From contig NC_092323.1 of NCBI RefSeq assembly GCF_036785885.1, positions 4,318,501-4,382,500 of the forward strand: a stretch of 64,000 nucleotides of DNA, written 5' to 3'. Positions 47,971 through 61,185 of the stretch are shown here, one piece after another; position 1 is the first letter of the stretch, and every line of letters starts with the position of its first letter. The notes under the pieces are model-generated. The model ran no database searches. It was not told where the DNA came from and saw nothing but the letters and a program-made list of their open reading frames with translations. The position numbers were made by a program, and so were the translations under genes. The stretch comes from Coffea arabica. Taxonomy: Eukaryota > Streptophyta > Magnoliopsida > Gentianales > Rubiaceae.

Positions 47971-50141
47971 AAATGTAAAAGCACCCTTGTTTCTACAATA
48001 GTAGATCCTAGCAGTAATCAGTGGTGTAATTTTCCCCTACTCCACCGCCCAATCTCACTTCCCTCACCTGACCCATTGAATTAAGTTCCGCCAAACGAAT
48101 GACTTGTACTTAGTGGAGTAGCACTACTACTCTTGCAAACTGTGGCGGCTTTGAACCAGTCCATTTGGCCCCCCAGGTCGCCATCATTTTGGTATTAATT
48201 CGTATCATGTGTCGGCAAATCATGGAGATCCATAGATGACAAGGAAGATAAAATCAAATATAATGAACTAAAGAGAAGAGCCATATCCATATTGCCATTT
48301 GTCATCCACATGGCTAGACAAATGTTCGCATATGATATCACACGCTCAAATGGGTATTAATTAATAATAACTAGTATCAAGAAGAAGGGGTGGTTTGGTA
48401 GTAACTCCGGTGATCTGAAGATAAAGACACCATCTCATCAAAACCCGAGTGACATATCATTATTAGAGTTCACCAATCATAAGGGAAGTTGAAAGAATTG
48501 CTCGTAAAACATGACAATCTTGTAGAAGCTTAATTCGGTATGTAATCAATCCATCCATCCATCATCGTCCATGTTGTATATGCCTCCAAAACGGTCCTGT
48601 TGAATATGGATGCGTGGTTCAAATTTTCTATGCAAAGCATCCTCCCTCTTCCTTTTTATGACTTTCTTCTTTTCATCCTGTTGGTTTTATACGCTGCCAA
48701 AGAAATGGAGGTAGACGTCAACAAATTTTGATAAGATTCTAAAAAATTTCCAGTCTGTCGTTTAGTACTGGTGTCGCTCATCTTTCTTTTCCTTTCCTTT
48801 CCTTTTTTTTCTTCCTTCTATAGAAAAAAAAAGGAAGAAAAAAAAAAGGTAGCAAAATGGAAGAAGGCATTAGCATGCAACGTGAAAGCTGGTCCGAAAG
48901 CAGTAAGAGCAAGTTGAGGAGGAAAAGGAGGGTTGGCCTGGGTTTTCTTTAAATTGCAAAAGGGAAACGCTGCCTGTATAGTGTCAGATCGCTTTCTAAG
49001 GATCTCTCCATGGATCCACACTTTTGTTCAAGTTACCATCCAATCAACCTTTTTGAGCCACATCAAGACAAGCCATCCGCTTCTCACTCAAAAGTCAACA
49101 AACAAAATGAACGTAAAGAGGAGAGGAGATAATGAGGAGGGGAAAGAAAGAAAATTTGCAGGACAAACCACGTCTCCTGTTTCCATACAAACCACGTCTC
49201 CTAATGATCTTACCAACTGATAAGACAGTTCAAGCATGAACAGCTTGTGTACGGTACACAACCGCAAATTAGAACTCTTATCTAATCCGCAATCGCTCGG
49301 AGTAATCCGACTCTCTTTCGTTCTGGGGGATGGCAAGTTCATTGCGAGCTGAGCTAAATAACAAATCTTCATTTCACTGAAATAATAACTCACCTTACTC
49401 AACTAGTCTCTAATTGATGCATCCCCGTTTTATGTTCTGTTCCTAATTTAATTTGTGAGATGATTGAATCGGATTAGACCATAATTATTCTGCCAAGTTT
49501 CAGAATGCATGAGATCGCACATCAAGCGCTGACTTTTGCTGCTTAGACCACCCCGAAATTCATCATTGCAACACATTGCAGTGCACATGTTTAAAAGGTT
49601 CCGTTTAGAAGATAAAATGATGACGTGATGTGATGTATATGAGATTTTAAAAAATATAATAAAAAAATATGTTTACGAGGTAAGTAAATACCAATCCAAA
49701 CGCTTCCACCGGTACTTTGGACTCATTGTTGAACAACCACAACCTCAATCTTCAATCCATAAGAATGTTCGGATGAGAATTTTCATTTTTTAGCGCAACC
49801 AAAGACTGAACAGGACAAAAGAATATAAAGTTCAAGACAACCCAAGTCACCAGCCAGGTTTAACCCTTGCCCTGGGGCAGAGGCTAATCGTTCATTTGTT
49901 GTTGGGAAGTTGACGAATCCCACTATAAAACAGATGACAAGTTTAATAAGTAGTAGTTCGAAAGCAACTAAATGCTGCACCCTAACTAAAAATACTAGGT
50001 AAGATTGATTATTAGTTACAACTTGTGCATCCAAATTCGCCGACTGCCATGCAAAATCTCTCATGGGACATTGCATGACATCGAAGTATGCAGCCTTTCT
50101 TCAAAATTCACTTTCAACCAGCATTTTGCTATCTTAAGAAA

Positions 50142-50144
<3 letters not shown>

Positions 50145-50186
<42 letters not shown>
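50145..50186. repeat. (TA)n microsatellite
   Basis: About 21 uninterrupted TA units. Confidence 0.95.
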
Positions 50187-50190
<4 letters not shown>

Positions 50191-52085
50191 AAAGACTACT
50201 AGTATTGTGAAGATATAGCTTGCAGAAATTCCTGGTCGCTCGTTCAGGGTACGTAGCTTCAGTCTTGAAAGTAAAAAAGAATAAAAGAAAATCGTTAAGG
50301 TCATTCCAAAACTAGCCTCAATCCTTGCTAAAATAAATACATAAATCAAAAGAAATGACAAGTTCACTTGGCAATAACATTTTTTCTGCAATAAATTTAG
50401 CAGTTGCCAATCAAAATGGTTTATAAGCGGGATTCCCGGTGCTCTCTCATTTCAAAGTTCTCGGTTTCGAATTAAAATTCACCTTTAAAATATAATACAT
50501 AGAAAAATCAAGAGAAATCTCTAAAAAAAAAAAAAAAAAAAGTGTTGGTCCGACATGCTCAACTGGGACAAACCGAGCAATTTCTGACATTTGTTATGAG
50601 CGCGTTCAAACTTGTAGTAATACTTTGAGCTAGTTAAAATTCCGATGGCAGAAGTGGAATTCCGATATCGATATGCATTTGCTTACGGAAAAAACGGAAA
50701 AGACATTGGTCATCCCCAGGTCAATCGATGTGATTAGCGAAGGAGAATTTTTATCACCACGAGCACGAGGGTCCAATCTAATCATTTTTCAGAGGAGCGA
50801 ATTCAATTTATTAGAAAGAAGCCAAATTTTCCCAAAAGGAAAAGGGAAATCGGCTCTGAGTCACGTGAGGCTCAGTAAAGGAGCTCTCGTCTCTTCCTAA
50901 GCTACCACAGTTGAATTAAGGACTTGCATTGCATAATGCATAGTGGTAGTTGCCACTTGCCAGTGGGTATGGAGTATGGACTGTGGAGAAGCAAATGGCT
51001 ACTCGGAACATCGGCCGAAAAGTCAAAAAGCCACGAGGAAGGTTTCAGGAAATTTAAAGTCCACAGGGTTCAACCTAGTGTCGGATGCAGCCTAAGATTT
51101 GGAAATTGCTGTTGGAGTGAAACAAAGACCATCTCCCCAAACCCAATGCCCCCCCAATTTCCCTTTCCTTCCTGGGGCTTTCTGTATTGTCTCGCACTTT
51201 TTCACTTGCTAACCAAGAGGGCTCCGTGTCTTCTAGTGACTTTTGTAATTCCAGGGCAGGGCAGATCTGTTGTTTAGGCTACATGTGAACTCTTTGACCG
51301 CTATTCCTCTCAACTCAAATGGATGGTTTGCATGTGCTTTTTCCTTCTGCCCACAATAGCACCCATCTGATTAACTGCTCACAAGGGGAAAAAGAAGGGA
51401 AAGGAAAAAAAAAGGAACAATTTGGATGAACTGAATGTCCCTTTCTCTTCAGAACACCAATATCTAGATCAGTGCAAGTAACCATTAGTATGAAGAAAAG
51501 AGAAAAGCTGTAGAAATTAAAACCATTAGTACAAAACAACTGCATGAATGGAGAGTTTTTTTTTTTCCCTTTCCAACTCTTAGATGATAAAAGAGACGCT
51601 GGTGTCTACTACAAAAAGAAATATTGAGCAAAATAGTTTTTACCATCAAAGGTTCATTGTTGTGACGTGACGAGACGAGATCTTGACCATAAACCTTGGG
51701 AACTCCTTCAGGGGTTTCCAACCTTAGGGCCCTATTCCCTCCCATAGGAATGAGTTTACTTTTTATTATTGGTGTTGCAAACCAAGTAGTCTTAGTAGTA
51801 GCATGCTAGAGAGAGACGCTTTCCACTAGCCTCTAGGTGCCTTGAATCGCTATACTGAGTCAAAACGCAAAAAGGTTCCCATATCCAGTGAAAAGTTAGA
51901 ATCAGACTGCCAATTACTACTACTAATTCCCTGGTCTGAAATCGATTTACTTGAGGTTGAAGGCTAGGCCCCGCCTCTGTAATTGTAGGTTGCATGCTTT
52001 TTGGCGTATTAGCCATCTCCCCACACCCCTAATTCTCTCTCCCTCTCTCTTGCTCTCTTGCTCTCCGTGTCTCAGCTCTCAGGCC

Positions 52086-52093
52086 TATATATA
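52086..52093 (+). promoter_or_regulatory. TATA box of CYP85A1
   Basis: TATATATA lies 104 bp upstream of the start codon. CT-rich sequence (52030-52080), common in plant core promoters, precedes it. I could not identify a clear brassinosteroid-response element by eye. Confidence 0.55.
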
Positions 52094-52196
52094 CACACAC
52101 ACAGCTGCACACGATTACAACTAGCTTTACAACGAAGCTGGCCTAAACAAATTTTACAGCTCTCTTTGAAGTGTTCTGAACTTCTGGAGGGCATCA

Positions 52197-55106
52197 ATGG
52201 CTGTCCTAATGGTAGTTCTTGGCGTGGTTTTTGGGCTCTGCATCTTGAGCACTGCTTTATTGAAGTGGAATGAAGTCAAGTACAGGAAGAAAGGTTTGCC
52301 TCCCGGAACTATGGGTTGGCCAGTATTTGGGGAGACCACTGAGTTTCTCAAACAAGGTCCAGGCTTCATGAAGAACCAGAGATCAAGGTAATGGTATCTT
52401 TCTTAGTAATTCTCCTTGTATATTGTACAGATTTTGACATTCTAATGGTCTCTTGCCTAGTTGTAACATATAGATTGTGCCTTGCTACCTTTATTTGACA
52501 CAAAGTATGATGCTTGCATGATACTTAGAAGCTGTGCAGCACAAAAGTAACTTCTACCACATGAAAATTGCAATATGTATATGTGCATGAAAAGCGTTAA
52601 ATAGGATGCTTGCAATATCTATGTGCATAAAAGTCGACGGGCATAATTGATTATGTTTACAAGAAGGTGCTGCTGGATGGATATCTGCTAGTTTCGGATA
52701 TAACAGTAAAACAAGTCATATAGCAGCCACTCTCCGGCTTTATGGTTCCTCCAACTGTTGAAAACTTTCTTGTTTTTGTTACGATAACAGGTATGGAAGT
52801 TTTTTCAAATCCCACATACTGGGCTGTCCAACCATTGTTTCAATGGATCCAGAGCTAAATAGATATATCCTGATGAATGAAGCGAAAGGGCTGGTCCCTG
52901 GCTATCCCCAGTCCATGCTAGACATCTTGGGGAAAAGCAACATTGCAGCTGTTCATGGTTCAGCTCACAAGCACATGAGAGGAGCATTGCTTTCTCTTAT
53001 CAGTCCCACGGTGATCAGAGAACACCTTTTGCCGACAATTGATGAATTCATGAGATCCCACCTAAGCAATTGGGGTGACTCGGTGATTGACATTCAGCAA
53101 AAAACTAAAGAGGTTTGTCCAAACTCCTGTGAAAGACAGATTTGCCTCTAAACTCATTCTTCCCCTGTTCTAATCTGCATCTCTGCTGAATAACTTTTTT
53201 CCAGATGGCATTTGTATCATCCTTAAAGCAGATTGCAGGCATTGAATCTGGAACCATAGCTCAAGAATTTATGCCCGAATTTTTCATGTTAGTATTAGGA
53301 ACTCTTTCTCTGCCTATCAACCTTCCGCGCACTAATTACCATCGTGGACTTCAGGTAAATGCGCTCTCATCTTTTACTACTGGAAAGAAGGTTTAAAATT
53401 GCTTGGTGTAACTAATAATTGAAATGTACTGCAGGCAAGGAAAAACATTGTCAGTCTGCTGAGAAAACTTATAGAGGGGAGAAGAGCTTCTGGAAAGACG
53501 AGCTGTGATATGCTTGGCTTTCTTATGAATGATGAAGTAAACAAGTACAAACTAACGGATGAGCAGATGATTGATCTGATCATAACCATTTTGTACTCTG
53601 GCTACGAAACTGTTTCAACGACTTCAATGATGGCTGTCAAATATCTCCACGATCACCCAAAAGTTCTTGAAGAAGTCAGAGTGAGTCTGTGTTTTTACTC
53701 GTTTACCATGCTTAAATAAATCAGTACTAGTTAATTCTTTTGCATCTTATTCTAACTTGAACTGGAAATCCCTATTACTGTAGAAGGAACATATGGCAAT
53801 TAGAGAGAGGAAAAGGCCGGAGGACCCTATTGATTTTGATGACTACAAGTCAATGCGCTTCACACGTGCAGTAAGTATCCAAAATGATAGACGCATGAGA
53901 AAGTTTAGGTGGAAGGATGTTCAAGCTGTTGACACTTGGTTCTTATTAGTATTTTCCTGATTCAGGTGATCTATGAGACCTCCAGATTAGCTACTATTGT
54001 GAATGGAGTCTTGAGGAAAACTACTGAAGACATGCAACTGAATGGTGGGTTTATTACCATGAGCTGTATATTTATTTGATTAGCTTCATAATCTGCCTGC
54101 AGGGGGTGGGGGGCTAAAGTAGCAACTTTATATTTCCTTCTTCCTTTCGATACTGAAATGAAAAGAAAAAGGAGCGTATAGACTATAATGCCTAAACGTA
54201 CAAGGGATGATGCATCATGTATGAGATATCAAAAGGACCCTACCCTATCATAATCCACATGCTGCACCTACCATTCCAGCTGAGACATTCCCTATCTCTT
54301 GTCCAACTGAATTATTTTAATCAAACTACTTTTGATGATAAAGAGAAGATGCAACTCGATTCTCTCTCAGACTCTCACTGGATAGAGCAAATATGATCTT
54401 CATAAAATAATATATTCTTCAAGAGGAATTTAAACAAGAAAAAAGCTTAAGGCCCCCCCATCTGCAATGATTGTCGAAGCCTTGTTTTCCAGGCAGAATT
54501 CTACTTTAAGAATATATCGTTCTGCTTTCACTACAAGAAAGAAATGCCAATCACCTTACTTATATGTATTTTGTTTACTTTTCAGGGTTCATTATTCCTA
54601 AAGGCTGGAGAATATATGTCTACACTAGGGAGATTAATTATGACCCGTGCCTCTATCCTGATCCGTTAAAATTTAATCCCTGGAGATGGCTGGTTCGTAT
54701 TCATAATCAACTCTGTGTTTGTGCAATATTAGAGGGTGGAATTAATGTGTTTATTGGAGGCTGGCTAACAAAACTCCTACCTACCTGATAAAAAACAGGA
54801 TAAAAACCTGGAGAACAAAAATTACTTCTTAATATTCGGAGGAGGAACAAGGCAGTGCCCCGGAAAGGAGCTTGGAATTGCTGAAATTTCTGCTTTTCTT
54901 CATTATTTCGTAACAACATACAGGTGAACCATTTTTTTTTTTTTTTTTTTGGGTATTATATTATGTCTCTAATTCATGGCAGCGTGTTAAATTGTGTATT
55001 GTGTCTGGCATGATGCAGATGGGAAGAAGTTGGGGGAGATGAGCTGATGAAGTTCCCAAGAGTTGAAGCACCAAATGGACTACACCTTAAGATATCAAGT
55101 CATTGA
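52197..55106 (+). CDS. CYP85A1: Brassinosteroid C-6 oxidase (castasterone synthase), cytochrome P450 CYP85A1
   Basis: Nine exons: 52197-52387, 52791-53112, 53205-53354, 53435-53680, 53784-53870, 53966-54044, 54586-54692, 54799-54923 and 55019-55106. They total 1395 nt, encoding 464 residues, the usual CYP85A length. Visible parts are an N-terminal anchor (VLMVVLGVVFGLCIL), the proline hinge KGLPPGTMGWPVFGETTEF, the CYP85-type I-helix YSGYETVST (SGYET near 276-280), the ExxR helix YETSR and the haem loop FGGGTRQCPGKE with Cys414 as ligand. The sequence follows the tomato Dwarf enzyme almost word for word. In the ER it oxidises 6-deoxocastasterone to castasterone, a late brassinosteroid step. 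All introns are GT-AG. I see no defect; it looks functional. Confidence 0.96.
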
Positions 55107-55927
55107 CAAACAACTTGAATGTACAGGAGGCGTAATGGTAATGATATAATTACAGTAGCAGCATATTAGAGTAACATTTGATGTACAAATCACCGATCTG
55201 TTAACACAGGACAAATTGAAACCTGTTTTTTGGCCGGCTCTTGAGACGTTCTACATGTGAGACATGTCAATTATTTCTAGCAGACAGAAACTAATCGATT
55301 TCATGTGGGCACCACGAATTATCCTTCCAAAATTCCATTCCTAAAGCCCCTTCTCACAAGCTTACAACATATCATTTAAGCAAAAAGTTTAGTTGTTGAA
55401 TTTAGAAGCATTTGTTCAAGATACAGGATGCATTTGTTCAAGATGCAGATCAACAACACCAACAAACAATCATGCATAATAATAAAAATATTAGTACCTT
55501 TGAACCACGCTGCAGGTAGCGGAGACTTGCAACGCCAAATGAATTTAAATCCCCTCTGCCCCTTCTGGGCTCGTACCAAATCAATGAACAACTTAACTTG
55601 GATCAATTAATTATAAGAAAGAATGACACAATAATACTTTGATTGCCGCTCCCACACCCCGTGCAAGGTGCCAATTGAAATTTGAGCGCCAAAGCCAACA
55701 GCAGGTTTATAGACTGGAATCTCAAAACTACTCCAATTTCCACACATACCAACGGCAACAAATTTTCTTTTTTTTTTTTGGGGGGTCGTAGGAGATTTTT
55801 TTTTGGTCCCTAAAACTTCTTCCCGGGAAAGTGAAGACCCTCACTATCCGTCTGTTCACGTTGCCACCAACTAAACTGAATATTGGACACACAGCCACTT
55901 ATTTTTTTCCATCCGCAGCATGTGCTT

Positions 55928-55959
<32 letters not shown>

Positions 55960-57224
55960 TTTTGATTGACCAACGATATGAGTTAGGAAGCCCACAAAAA
56001 CAGTTTGGTAAGTGTGAATTTTGGGCTGGTCTCTCGATGACATTCACGGCAACACCGGAAGCTTTGTGATCCCAAGTTGATTAAAAGTTATAGCCTGTCT
56101 CTTGGCCCGGCCTCTCGTTGGTGATCTTTAGGTGGGCCCCCAATAATCGTTAGCTAAGGGCTCTTACAACAGTAACAGATACAAAAGGCCACATTTTTTT
56201 TTCTTTTTCGGCGAAGTATCAAACAGGAGTAGGTTGTAGACAGGGCTAATCGAATCAAAGATCCGAGTATCTAAATTTGTTCGATTATTTGAATGAATTT
56301 AAAAATTTGTTCAAGTTTGATTTGTTTATTTAACGAACTGAATTCAAACGAACTTTCGTGAGATCGAGATTTTCATGGATTCTAGTTTAATAAATCAGCA
56401 GATTTCTTTTAAGTTCACTTAGTATCCCTATAGAAGTGTATTGTGTGTTCTTGTAATTAGCAGAATTTGGGTTAATTAGAAATAGCAATAATTTATTCCC
56501 ATTGTGTCAAATTCCGGATCTCATCTGCCCACTAGTCTACTACACCAATACGCCTTGAACTAGTCTTCGGAGAAACCAAATAAAGTAAACCAATGCTTCT
56601 GGAAGGAAGATCCATTGTTGCACTTCCAAGTGATTGATATTTTCTATTTTGAGCTAGGAATCAATTACTGTTTTTTTAGCATAAATCGAGGGTCTCGGAA
56701 TCCAAATCTCTCACTTATACTTTTTTCTTTCCCCTACTGCTCAACCCATCATTTCCGCCGAGGAATCAACTTAACGGTTACCATCCCAAAACAATCAAAT
56801 CCCACACCAAAAGAGGCCACAATTCATGGCCTAAACTAATCCGATTAACTCCAAATATCACACAAATTTCCTTTTTCTCCAAGCATATTTTCTTAATTTC
56901 TCCATGAAATCAACATTTTGGGTACATATTTTGTGGGAATGCCTTCAGTTGGCTGTTTGTGGTTAGAAAATTGCAAAGTTGCCACAAGCATAGAACAAAA
57001 TTTTTACTCTATTTTTTTTTTCAAAAGCAAAACATGGGTGGATTTCACCTCCGTGAAAGTATGCCTCTAGCATTACATGTTGGCAACGGAATTCAAATAC
57101 GCAATCTTTATTGAAGAAAATTACTAATTAAATCAACTTGTGTTTGGCAAATTTTTGCTCTGTTAGAAAGAAAATAATTTACTCGAAAAAACAAGATCAT
57201 CAATCAGAATATACAAAAACAAAA
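55107..57224. other. Intergenic region after CYP85A1
   Basis: No gene recognised. It contains (GA)n at 55929-55953, and 56240-56400 with TTCGATTATTTGAATGAATT-type words that look like a decayed hAT MITE. Confidence 0.4.
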
Positions 57225-58052
57225 GGTATAATTTCAAAAACCTCCTTTGAGATTTCTGATTATTTTACTTAGTTCCCTTGAAGTTATAAAACTTACACTA
57301 ACCTCGCTTGATTTGACACTTTTGTAACCAAACCTTAAAATAAGATCAATAATTTAATGAATATCCTAAAATACCCTTATCTTATAAAGTTGAATTCGTT
57401 CTTCTAAACAATTGTAAAGTAATTTGGCACAATTATAAAAAAAAAGGAGTCACAAAATTTTCATGGCAATATTTGTTATGTAATAATCAACTATAACAAT
57501 AAATCTTTTGCTATAATAGGTTTTCTTGTAGTGTTTTATTGGGAATATAAATTCCTTCAAGATGGAGAAGAAAGTGTTATCTTGCCTTTTTTTTTTTTAA
57601 AGTTTATGGACTTTTTTTTAACAAAAGTTTATGGACTAGTTTAGTGATGAAACTATCATAGTTTCGTAGTGATTTTGGGCCATTTGTTTTTAATTATTGT
57701 TGACTTATTCTTGATTTTGATACAAAAAAAGTGTTACAAAAAAATTGGATGCTATTAAAAGTCATAGAAAAATATTACTAATTTAGCTTTTGATTTGAAT
57801 AGATATTAGCGACAACATTGATCGTTCTTCTATATTTCTAATGAAATATAAGAGAAATGAGTAAGAAGGAAAAAGAAAAAAAATTATAAAATCCATCATT
57901 TGTATTAACATGGAAACAAGAGAATTTAATTAAAATATTAAGGTTAGTATTGCTATTTTAAATGAAAAAGGGAGGTAAGTGTAATTTTTGAAATCTTAAG
58001 AGAGCCAAATAAAATTTTCAAAAATCTCAGAGGAGGTTTCTGAAATTATCCC
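57225..58052. mobile_element. Large TIR element, GGGATAATTT family, copy 3
   Basis: It starts GGTATAATTTCAAAAACCTC and ends GAGGTTTCTGAAATTATCCC, with the inner motif pair shared with copies 1 and 2. About 828 bp, AT-rich, non-coding. It ends about 350 bp upstream of the mutase start codon, so it borders that promoter. Confidence 0.75.
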
Positions 58053-58278
58053 AAAAAAAAAAAAAAAAACAAAAATATGGCGCACCGGCTGGAACTGCCC
58101 CTTTGAAGCAGTCCCTAGCCATATAATGCCCCTTTGACTTTGGACACCCTACTGCCCTACACGTGCCGAACCCACCGCACTCGCTGCTGCCATTTTGCCC
58201 ACTTGCATCTTAAACGAGTTCCCGCATCCGCATGCAAAGCAACCCTCCAGCTCCGTACCACCAACAAGCAACAATGCC

Positions 58279-58286
58279 TATATAAA
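58279..58286 (+). promoter_or_regulatory. TATA box of the UDP-arabinopyranose mutase gene
   Basis: TATATAAA lies 117 bp upstream of the start codon, in a C-rich leader region. Confidence 0.6.
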
Positions 58287-58402
58287 CTCCCCACCAAATC
58301 AATCCTGCTCTCCTCAGCTCTTCTCTTCCATATCCAAGCCCCGGAAACCCCCCAAAAAAAATAGAAGCATTTTCATCTCTCACTCAAACAAGCAAGAAGA
58401 TC

Positions 58403-61185
58403 ATGGCTTCGTCAAGCCCTCCTCTGAAAGATGAGCTCGACATTGTGATACCAACCATCAGAAACCTTGATTTCTTGGAGATGTGGAGGCCCTTCTTCCA
58501 GCCCTACCACCTCATCATCGTCCAAGATGGTGATCCTTCCAGAACCATCAAGGTCCCTGATGGCTTCGACTACGATCTCTATAATCGTAACGACATTAAC
58601 AAAATGTTGGGCCCCAGGGCTAGTTGCATCTCCTTCAAGGACTCTGCTTGCCGCTGCTTTGGTTACATGGTTTCCAAGAAGAAGTACATCTATACCATTG
58701 ATGATGATTGCTTTGTGAGTTCCCCATTTGCCCCTTGGCCCTTCCTTCGTTTTTCTTCTTCTGATGCAACACTGTTTATCAGTACTAATTGACGTAAAGT
58801 TTATGATGATGATTGCTTTGTGAGTTCCCCATTTGCCCCTTGGCCCTTCCTTCGTTTTTCTTCTTCTGATGCAACACTGTTTATCAGTACTAATTGACGT
58901 AAAGTTTATGTGTTTAATGGATAATTCAGATTAGTGGATCATGATGTTTGGTTTGTTGCCGATAAACTTGTGAATAATTTCGATATACACCTTCAACAAA
59001 ACTCATTAAGGACTATATGAGGGATAGTCAAGGACTATACGAGGCTATTGGACTATACATTTCCCAGTGAATCAGATTGATAGTATATTTGCTTGTATTG
59101 CATTCAATCTTATACCTAAATTTCTCTTACTCATGAAGACTATAATCCGACTGGATCTATGCAATTCTTAGACTATCTATCCATTCTCAAAATACTTAAC
59201 ACTCTCCCTCTCCCACTCATCTCACGACCACAATAAGTTACAATCGATCTTGTAACGAGAGGAGGAGGCTGATAAAAAAGCAGTAACTTTCATGACACTT
59301 AAATGCACTATATATTGAGTTTCAGCATCCACTTTTACGTCATAGGGTGGCTTGGTTATAGCTTGTTGCTATAGGTTGGCGCTGTAAATGGAGCCAATTG
59401 TTATTACGGCTGTATAGCTAACAGATTAATTTACCTATCAGAGGAGAAAAATGATTCCCGCCAAAGTGGTGCTTGACGTATCTAGATAAGCACGTAAACC
59501 TAGTTTTGTAAAATAAGACGGAATCATTCTGGTCTTTTGGTCCTTCATTTTCTATCTGTAGCATAACAAATGGTTCTTTTTCCTCTTAAAAGTGGGGTAT
59601 TCATGTAGGTAAATGAGTATGCCTAGTTTCCCAAGAAAAATGCTAAATTGCCGGCGCCTGCCATCCACTATTCTGTTTAGAAGGGGAGACAACTTTTAAG
59701 ACTTTTCCGCTGCGTGTGCACGGGGTCATGTTCTGGCAAGGCAAATTCACATGGTGCATCAATGAACTGCCTTCGCGCATCGCGTAGTGTCAAAAGAACT
59801 TTAGCACTCCAGTTAACAGAAAGTCGCCTTGATTCTTTACCTCTACTAATCCATTATGTTCGACAGTAACGATTGCTGAAACTGACCACAATTTTCGGGA
59901 CTTGCCATGCAGGCCACACACTACTAATACTGACGTTTTAGGCACCTCATGATTTAATCTTGCATCTTAGTTGCTGTTAAAGAGCTAGTAATAATAAATA
60001 TCTCTATCTCAAACTATTACGATCTTCACTGTTGGATACCTTTGATTGATTGAATGATCTTAGATCTTCAATTCTTTGCGCTTGTGAACATATTCAGTCA
60101 GTAGTAAAAATCAGGAGCTGATACAGATATTTCTTCGGGGGCTTATATTTTTTTCAAATGATCACCATTGATGTGCAGGTTGCAAAAGACCCTTCTGGCA
60201 AAGATATCAATGCGCTTGAACAGCACATTAAGAATATTCTCTCTCCATCGACTCCCTATTTCTTCAACACTTTGTATGATCCTTTCCAAGAAGGCAATGA
60301 TTTTGTCCGGGGTTATCCATTCAGCCTTCGTGAGGGTGTGCCTACAGCCGTTTCCCATGGCCTTTGGCTTAATATTCCCGATTATGATGCTCCCACGCAG
60401 CTTGTGAAGCCTCTTGAGAGAAATACCAGGTCTCCATTTCTTTCGCAGATTAGCTCAGCAAGCTTCTAGTATTTAACAAACTTTTCAATCATTTGTCCAT
60501 GCATTAATGCGTACAGAATTCTCAAGTATATATGTTTTAATTTTATTAGGTATGTCAACACGGTCATGACAATACCAAAGGGCACCCTCTTTCCCATGTG
60601 TGGAATGAATCTAGCATTTGATCGTGACCTCATTGGCCCAGCGATGTATTTTGGACTCATGGGAGAGGGTCAGCCAATTGGACGTTACGACGACATGTGG
60701 GCTGGCTGGTGTACCAAGGTGCTGTATCTGTCTTTCCTTCTCTTTTTCAAAATATTTTTATTGTATGCAGTAAAATCAAGAGAAAATGATCTACTCTGCA
60801 CTTATTTTGTCTCCCTAACCTTTTAGGTGGTTGTTGATGTTTTCAGGTGATATGCGATCATTTGGGACTGGGAATCAAGACAGGGCTTCCCTACATCTGG
60901 CACAGCAAAGCTAGCAATCCTTTTGTGAACTTGAAGAAAGAGTATAATGGTATCTATTGGCAAGAAGAGATCATTCCGTTCTTCCAGTCAGCAACTCTTT
61001 CAAAGGATTCCACTACAGTCCAGAAGTGCTATGTAGAACTGTCAAAGCAAGTTAAGGAGAAGCTAGGAAAGATAGATCCCTACTTTACCAAACTTGCAGA
61101 TGCCATGGTCACTTGGATTGAAGCTTGGGATGAGCTCAACCCGGCCACAGATACTGCCAAATTACCAAACGGCTCTGCTAAGTGA
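58403..61185 (+). CDS. RGP: UDP-arabinopyranose mutase / reversibly glycosylated polypeptide
   Basis: Four exons: 58403-58714, 60179-60429, 60550-60718 and 60847-61185. They total 1071 nt, encoding 356 residues, normal for RGP/UAM proteins. The enzyme converts UDP-arabinopyranose to UDP-arabinofuranose at the Golgi face for pectin, xylan and wall glycoproteins. Visible are the GT-A-like start [20 protein letters not shown], the metal/sugar motif IDDDCF (residues 99-104) and the glycosylated-arginine region [20 protein letters not shown]. Conserved blocks [18 protein letters not shown] and [11 protein letters not shown] complete it. Intron 1 is long (1464 bp). A 105-bp perfect tandem duplication (58699-58908) covers the end of exon 1 and its donor site; use of the second donor would add a premature stop. 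The gene otherwise looks intact. Confidence 0.95.
58699..58908. repeat. Perfect 105-bp tandem duplication across the exon 1 donor of the mutase gene
   Basis: Bases 58699-58803 are repeated exactly at 58804-58908. Each copy has the exon end GATGATGATTGCTTT followed by donor GTGAGT. The lack of any difference implies a very recent event or an assembly artefact. Confidence 0.95.
58909..60178. other. Remainder of mutase intron 1
   Basis: Long first intron, AT-rich, with no embedded gene or clear transposon. Long first introns often hold expression-enhancing sequence in plants, but no specific motif is claimed. Confidence 0.4.

Larger units (their letters stand above)
46931..52085. other. Intergenic region upstream of CYP85A1
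   Basis: No gene recognised. Simple repeats include (GTGC)n at about 47495-47520, (TA)n at 50145-50186 and A runs at 50522-50541. An AT-rich dispersed repeat sits at 47820-47970. Open frames here are short and lack motifs. Confidence 0.4.

Noticed and set aside
50924-51277. 117-residue plus-strand open frame
   Set aside because: No signal peptide, domain or recognisable similarity; composition is like the surrounding non-coding DNA.
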